Source: Abyssibacter profundi
GTDB lineage: Bacteria; Pseudomonadota; Gammaproteobacteria; Nevskiales; OUC007
NCBI RefSeq assembly: GCF_003151135.1
Contig: NZ_QEQK01000004.1
Coordinates: forward strand, 62,001-126,000
Direction of reading: 5' to 3'
DNA length: 64,000 bases
Made by a program: the position numbers and the translations under genes. The stretch's first letter is position 1. Each line of letters starts with the position of its first letter. Shown piece by piece: positions 59,908 to 64,000 of the stretch. Under the pieces are notes generated by a model. The model was given only the letters and a program-made list of their open reading frames with translations, searched no databases and had not been told where the DNA came from.

Positions 59908-60921
59908 CTAGGCGGGTTCAAAGAACAGCGGATAATCCAGCGTGATGGGTGGCACATCTTTGGCGCCGAAGTTCATCAAGCGAATGCGATTGAGGATCTT
60001 GCCCTCCACATCTGCATCATTGAGCTGGGATTCGACGATCTCGACCGACGAAACCGAACCGTTTGGCGCGATGGTCAAACGGACCACGACCTTGCCTGAC
60101 AATGTCGGGTTTTGTCGGCGGGCCCGGTTGTAGATTGAATAAAACGCGCCTTTGGTCCGATCGAAGACGAGCTGAATTTCGTCAATGGGCCGGCCTGCAC
60201 TTGGTGCACTGCCACCCGAGCCGCGGGCAGGGGACCCACCACCGCCACCACCGCCGGCTGTAGGCCCGCTGACCCGGGTGGTTTCACGCGAGGCGAGTCC
60301 GGTGCCGCCGCTGTCACGCGCCAATTGGCTGGTATCGATCCCTGAGCTGCCGCTGCTGGCACTGGACAGCAGGTCGGATGCCGAACTGGCTGAACCTGAT
60401 CGGCGTGCGCCGCCGGACGCGGAAGGTGCCGCCGTGACCAGGGCTTGTGGATTGGTCAGCGCGGCTGTTGATTCTTCCGTGCGCAGGTCGGCAAAGGCAT
60501 CGCGAATCTGTGCAATGCCGCTGGCCTCAGCCCGTTGTCTGGCCTGTTCCACCTGGGTTTGCTGGGAGGCTTGCTGAGGCGCGGGTTCGGGCTGCTCGCG
60601 CGGGGTGGGTTGCTCGGGTTCCGGCTCCGGCTCGGGTTGCGCTTCTTCGGGCTCTTCCGCCTCTTCTTTGTCTGCGGCGGGCTCCGGTGCTTGCTGTTCC
60701 GCCTTGGGACCCGGGGGGGCTCGCTGCAGCAGCAGACGGGCATACCGATCAGAGAGCTCGTCGCCGGCGCCGTCTTCCTCTCCGGCCATACGAACAAACT
60801 GGATCGCCAGCGACAGCACCAGGAACAACGTCAGCGTAATCGCCAGGATACGGCGGAAGCGCTGGTCGGAATCATCGACTCCCAACGTCCAGGCTGATTG
60901 AAGGGCGTGGCTGGCGGTCAT
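59908..60921 (-). CDS. AgmX/PglI C-terminal domain protein (GltG-like, TonB-like)
   Basis: 337 residues. One N-terminal transmembrane helix (ILAITLTLFLVLSLAIQFV), a long periplasmic region rich in Pro, Glu, Gln and then Ser/Gly (including a run of seven glycines), and a C-terminal TonB-like AgmX/PglI domain (KGAFYSIYNRARRQNPTLSGKVVVRLTIAPNGSVSSVEIVESQ). Last gene of the TolQR-like operon, overlapping the ExbD gene by 4 bp. Probably transmits motor energy across the periplasm. Confidence 0.85.
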   Translation of the reverse strand: MTASHALQSAWTLGVDDSDQRFRRILAITLTLFLVLSLAIQFVRMAGEEDGAGDELSDRYARLLLQRAPPGPKAEQQAPEPAADKEEAEEPEEAQPEPEPEPEQPTPREQPEPAPQQASQQTQVEQARQRAEASGIAQIRDAFADLRTEESTAALTNPQALVTAAPSASGGARRSGSASSASDLLSSASSGSSGIDTSQLARDSGGTGLASRETTRVSGPTAGGGGGGGSPARGSGGSAPSAGRPIDEIQLVFDRTKGAFYSIYNRARRQNPTLSGKVVVRLTIAPNGSVSSVEIVESQLNDADVEGKILNRIRLMNFGAKDVPPITLDYPLFFEPA

Positions 60922-61433
60922 GCGTCCGATCCGGATTCGATTTCTGTCTTCTGAAGAATGGCGAGGGAAATCCGCGCATATTCTGCGGTGGTACAGGCCT
61001 GCATCACCTTGCGGATGACCTTGTAGGGCGTGCCCTCGTCGGCCAGGATCGTCACATCTTCCCGGCCTTCCGATTCCGAACCGTCTTCATAGACCAGCAG
61101 GGATTTAGGCACTTCGGCAAGCAACTCGGTGACGGCCGACAGCGTCTCCGCTTCACGGGCTTCGTCGACCGTCATGGCGCGCTTTCCATTCACCAGGATA
61201 TCGGTCCGCGTAATCATCACGCTGACGGTTTCCCCGGCCTTTGTTTCCTCAAAGGCTTCAGGGAGTTTGAGTTCCTTGGCGCTGGGCAGTGTTTCCACGG
61301 CCGAAGAATTGACGAGCAGGAAAAACACCAGAATCGTGAAGATGTCCATGAGCGAGATCATGTTCATCGAAGCGACCCGGCCTTTTTTCGCGTTGCGCTC
61401 GCGCATGCGCTTGGCGCGTCGGGATTCCTTCAT
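60918..61433 (-). CDS. ExbD/TolR family protein, second paralogue (AglQ/S-like)
   Basis: 171 residues: basic cytoplasmic start (KESRRAKRMRERNAKKGR), one membrane helix (MISLMDIFTILVFFLLVNSS) with the proton-path Asp, and a periplasmic domain of ExbD type (ILADEGTPYKVIRKVMQACTTAEYARISLAI). Overlaps both neighbours by 4 bp. Confidence 0.9.
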   Translation of the reverse strand: MKESRRAKRMRERNAKKGRVASMNMISLMDIFTILVFFLLVNSSAVETLPSAKELKLPEAFEETKAGETVSVMITRTDILVNGKRAMTVDEAREAETLSAVTELLAEVPKSLLVYEDGSESEGREDVTILADEGTPYKVIRKVMQACTTAEYARISLAILQKTEIESGSDA

Positions 61434-61951
61434 CCGTCGGTCTCGTTTGCGCGCGGCGGTGCATCGCCGATCGCGACATCAGGGAAGAGCGGGGTGCGGT
61501 CTGCCATCGATGGCGTGTTTTCATCGGGCAGCGTCATCCGTACGGCATCCATGGCCTGAATCATCTGATCGTATTCAACGTCCGGTTCCAGCAGCACCGT
61601 GGCATTGGTGACGGCCGGATCGATTCGGTCGCGTATCTCCACGATCAGACTATTCACGGCGGCCAGGTCAAACCCGCTGTCGGTTATGGCAAACGATTGC
61701 AAAACGCTGCCATTCACTGCGACCTGGAGTGCATCCGTTCGAACGATCACTGAGAGGCGATCGGTCTCGTTCTCGACGGGCTGCGACTCCGAGTCAGGGG
61801 CGGGTAATGCCAACTGCATGACCGCGAGACGCGAAAACACCGCGGTAATCAGCAGGAACGGCACGAGGATGACCATCAGGTTCATGAATGCCGTGATGTT
61901 CATTTCGGCCGGATCGCGCCGACGCATCCGGTGTAGTCGCGAGGTGATCAT
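61430..61951 (-). CDS. ExbD/TolR family protein, first paralogue (AglQ/S-like)
   Basis: 173 residues: RLHRMRRRDPAEMNITAFMNLMVILVPFLLITAVFSRLAV. At the place where ExbD proteins carry the membrane Asp (SLMD in the partner) this one has FMN, so it probably lacks the proton-carrying acid. The periplasmic domain is of ExbD type. 4-bp overlaps on both sides. Confidence 0.88.
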   Translation of the reverse strand: MITSRLHRMRRRDPAEMNITAFMNLMVILVPFLLITAVFSRLAVMQLALPAPDSESQPVENETDRLSVIVRTDALQVAVNGSVLQSFAITDSGFDLAAVNSLIVEIRDRIDPAVTNATVLLEPDVEYDQMIQAMDAVRMTLPDENTPSMADRTPLFPDVAIGDAPPRANETDG

Positions 61952-62586
61952 GCGTTTTCGGTGGTCCGCGTGGTGTTCAGGAACTTCACACTGGCCATTT
62001 CGATGCTATCCACCAAGGCGGTGGTCCGCGTCTGTAGCACGGCATGCAGAAGCAGCAGTGGAATGGCGACCATCAGTCCGAAGGCTGTGGTGTTCATGGC
62101 CACGGAAATACTGGCTGACAGGAGGTCGGCCTTCTCAGCCGGGTTGACGTTGGCCACGGCCGTAAAGCCCTGGATCAGACCGATGATGGTTCCCAACAGG
62201 CCCAGCAATGTGGCGACGTTGGCCAACACGGCCAGGTAGTGCGTGCGCTTCTCGAGCTGGGGGGTGACCTCCAGCAAGCTCTCTTCCATGGACATTTCAA
62301 CGTCCTGGCGGTCGCTGCTGGTCCGCATGCGGCTGATGCCGTAGGCGAGCACCTGGCCGACGGCTGCTTCGGATTTGCTCGACACCTCGAAGGCGCCCGC
62401 ATAGTCCCCGTTAGACAGCAAGGGCTGCAGTTTTTCCCACAGCTTGCGATTACCCGCCTCGGAGCGCGTCAGGTAGATGTAGCGTTCAATAGCGATGGAA
62501 AGCCCGATCGCGAGAATGATGACGATGGGATACATGAACAGTCCGCCGTTCTGAAAAAAGCGGACGATGGTGCCGAACACCTCCAT
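61948..62586 (-). CDS. MotA/TolQ/ExbB family proton channel (AglR-like)
   Basis: 212 residues with three membrane helices (FMYPIVIILAIGLSIAIERYIYL; YLAVLANVATLLGLLGTIIGLIQGF; SISVAMNTTAFGLMVAIPLLLLHAVL) in the ExbB/TolQ pattern. The conserved Gly-rich GLLGTIIGLI loop and the Thr-rich third helix are present. Forms the stator with the two ExbD-like proteins. Confidence 0.92.
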   Translation of the reverse strand: MEVFGTIVRFFQNGGLFMYPIVIILAIGLSIAIERYIYLTRSEAGNRKLWEKLQPLLSNGDYAGAFEVSSKSEAAVGQVLAYGISRMRTSSDRQDVEMSMEESLLEVTPQLEKRTHYLAVLANVATLLGLLGTIIGLIQGFTAVANVNPAEKADLLSASISVAMNTTAFGLMVAIPLLLLHAVLQTRTTALVDSIEMASVKFLNTTRTTENA

Positions 62587-62601
62587 ACGATTGCCTCTCG
62601 A

Positions 62602-62937
62602 TTACTGCGTTGATGGTCCAGACGAAAATTCGGGCGGGCGCCTGGCGGTTTCCAGGGCCTGCCAGTACTGCATTTGGCGGCGAAAAGCCGGTGGATCGAC
62701 AGGCACTAACGCCTCTTCCAGCAACTTGGCTGGCTTGTCGATACCTTCCTCCGGAGGAGAATTGCGCCACGGCGTGATGTAGAGGCCGATCGGCAACTCC
62801 TGCTCGCCGCGAATCGTGGCGCCTTCCAGCTCGATAGGCTCTTCGGCCGGCTGCGCTGACGCCACGCTCAATGCGAGCAGCCCTAAGACTACATGAGCCA
62901 GACCGGCACGCACGAGGTTTTGAAACAACCTGATCAT
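62602..62937 (-). CDS. small exported protein in TolQR-like operon (GltC-position)
   Basis: 111 residues from ATG 62937, overlapping the upstream TPR gene by 4 bp. Signal peptide (AGLAHVVLGLLALSVASA), then a mature segment with GATIRGEQELPIGLYITPWRNSPPEEG and a C-terminal amphipathic helix. No family recognised by domain. In the Agl/Glt gene set the equivalent slot is GltC. Confidence 0.7.
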   Translation of the reverse strand: MIRLFQNLVRAGLAHVVLGLLALSVASAQPAEEPIELEGATIRGEQELPIGLYITPWRNSPPEEGIDKPAKLLEEALVPVDPPAFRRQMQYWQALETARRPPEFSSGPSTQ

Positions 62938-63536
62938 CGGGTCCTCCGCTCCAGGTCGGCAATCCATAGCGCAACCTGCTCATCGGGCTCGTCGAGCATG
63001 GCCTGATAGGCCTTGTATGCGCCGATGGCCTGCTGGGGTTGGCGCAGGTACAAGTCGTAGAGAATGCCGAGATTACGTTGCGCATCCGTGAATGCCGGAT
63101 CCGCCACCAGCGCCTTGCGATACGCGTCGCGCGCCGCATCGAAATGACCGGCGCGTCGCTCCAGCAGGCCCTGCAGGTTGTAGGCGGGGGCACTACGGGG
63201 GTTTCGTTCCACTGCCTGGCGCACGAGCGTCAGCGCTTCGTCGTTCTCCCCCTTGCGGGCCAGCAAACCGGCAAGGTTGGTATACGGGCCGGCAATCTGC
63301 GGATAGTTGCGAATCATATTGCGCAATGCTGATTCAGCGGCGGCCTCATTTCCCCGTTTGAGGGCATTGATCGCCGCAGCAAAATCATTAAACGCGGCAT
63401 CCGGTATTTCCACCTGCGGCACGGCGGGCAGCTGGATGGCCGCTTCCGCCGGCTCAGGGCGGGGCGCAGGACCACCGGCACAACCCGCAAGCACGCCCAG
63501 CGCGACACAGGTAGCGGCGAGATTAGCGAATCGCAT
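62934..63536 (-). CDS. TPR lipoprotein (GltE-like)
   Basis: 200 residues from ATG 63536. Lipobox LGVLAGC with Cys near residue 19, then about three to four TPR repeats (AGPYTNLAGLLARKGENDEALTLVRQAVERNP, APAYNLQGLLERRAGHFDAARDAYRKALVADP). Outer-membrane periplasmic scaffold by analogy with GltE. Start overlaps the upstream gene by 14 bp. Confidence 0.85.
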   Translation of the reverse strand: MRFANLAATCVALGVLAGCAGGPAPRPEPAEAAIQLPAVPQVEIPDAAFNDFAAAINALKRGNEAAAESALRNMIRNYPQIAGPYTNLAGLLARKGENDEALTLVRQAVERNPRSAPAYNLQGLLERRAGHFDAARDAYRKALVADPAFTDAQRNLGILYDLYLRQPQQAIGAYKAYQAMLDEPDEQVALWIADLERRTR

Positions 63537-64000
63537 TGATCGGAAGCTCATAGTTTTCCTGCTTGGCGTAGCGGGCCGGCACAATTTCGGCCAGCGCTTC
63601 GATACTCCGCTGAATCCAGACGTTGTAGACGCCCTGGTCCATGCGAGCGACATTGGTCTCGAAGACGTCGATAGCCTGTTCTTCGATCGGGAAAGCCTGT
63701 TCCTCTAGCAGCAGCTCGTACTGCTCCAGTTCCAGGGCCGAGAGCCCGGCCGGGCGCTGTGACGCCATCAGGTCACGGCTCAGCGTCAGGTAGATCGACC
63801 CGACCCGGTGCGTGGCCTCGGTGGCGATCTCCGCCACACCGGACTGCGCCGCGTCCTGATAGGCCGTCAGCGCCTTGTCCATGGCGGCACGCTTGCGTTG
63901 TAGGCTGGCCTGCAGCGGCAGCGTCAGCTTGATCGACTCGAACTCCTGCAGCGCAGATTCCGCAAGCACGAGAGACGATTGCGCCGCGAGATAACGACTG
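63523..64000 (-). CDS. TPR-containing protein, C-terminal part (GltD-like), cut by window edge
   Basis: The frame stays open to the window end (minus-strand codons continue upstream of the GTG at 63969 with no stop), so only the C-terminal ~158 residues are seen. They are helical and Ala/Glu/Gln-rich (SALELEQYELLLEEQAFPIEEQAIDVFETNVARM), typical of TPR tails. First visible gene of the operon. Confidence 0.75.
   Translation of the reverse strand, partial: SRYLAAQSSLVLAESALQEFESIKLTLPLQASLQRKRAAMDKALTAYQDAAQSGVAEIATEATHRVGSIYLTLSRDLMASQRPAGLSALELEQYELLLEEQAFPIEEQAIDVFETNVARMDQGVYNVWIQRSIEALAEIVPARYAKQENYELPINAIR

Overview
The window is a 64-kb piece of a high-GC gammaproteobacterial chromosome. 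Nearly every block is core genome with gene orders known from Escherichia or Pseudomonas. Examples are bepA/perM, gcvR-bcp//dapA, metY-rimP-nusA-infB-rbfA-truB-rpsO-pnp, yciO//yciB-yciI, trpS-scpA-scpB-rluB, mtnA//mtaD-ubiG-mupP-SDR, and tRNA-Leu-tig-clpP-clpX-lon-hup-tRNA-Val-tRNA-Asp-ppiD//fabI. The mixture of E. coli-like and Pseudomonas-like orders, a PhaR-type polyhydroxyalkanoate regulator, and a MerR/PF10118 pair suggest a free-living marine or soil lineage outside the enterics. Nevskiales, Salinisphaerales or Ectothiorhodospiraceae are possible, but the sequence does not settle this. I see no insertion sequence, prophage, integrase, CRISPR array or rRNA.

Layout. 0-7.8 kb: SDR reductase, BepA protease, PerM-type permease, PhoH ATPase, Bcp, GcvR, DapA and a very short lipoprotein in the bamC position. 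7.8-8.5 kb: tRNA-Ser(GGA) followed by three 174-bp tandem repeats, each ending in a copy of the tRNA 3' end, as in the classic E. coli tyrT arrangement. 8.5-11.8 kb: MerR regulator divergent from a di-iron-like PF10118 protein, then a ferredoxin reductase-type flavoprotein. 11.8-21 kb: initiator tRNA and the transcription/translation/RNA-decay operon ending in pnp. 21.1-22.4 kb: a gene-poor stretch with two tandem small-RNA candidates and a degenerate third copy, next to phaR. 22.5-36.7 kb: GluQ-RS, HAD phosphatase and FGGY kinase, M3 peptidase and QueF, SMC-ZipA-LigA, an outer-membrane protein and a hypothetical membrane protein. 36.6-43.8 kb: BolA, YciI, YciB, YciO, an M50 protease, TrpS, ScpA/B, RluB-type synthase, a MagIII-like glycosylase and an orphan OmpR-type regulator. 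43.9-50.1 kb: SDR, MupP, UbiG, MTA deaminase, MtnA and an FecCD-type ABC transporter. 50.2-59.8 kb: protein folding and proteolysis genes, HU, PpiD and FabI. 59.9-64 kb: a seven-gene TolQR/TPR/AgmX cluster cut by the window edge.

The two most interesting signals are these. First, on the minus strand beside phaR there are two ~113-nt RNA candidates, each with its own -35/-10 promoter (17-bp spacer), two conserved hairpins, an exposed anti-Shine-Dalgarno motif and a T-run terminator. The same 12-bp TGTTGCGNTGCA-like motif overlaps both start points and recurs upstream of phaR itself, suggesting a PhaR-controlled small-RNA pair. Second, the terminal operon has the gene content of the minimal Agl/Glt (Nfs) proton-driven envelope machine known from Myxococcus gliding, but lies in what looks like an ordinary gammaproteobacterium.

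All functional calls rest on reading motifs and synteny by eye. No database search was run.
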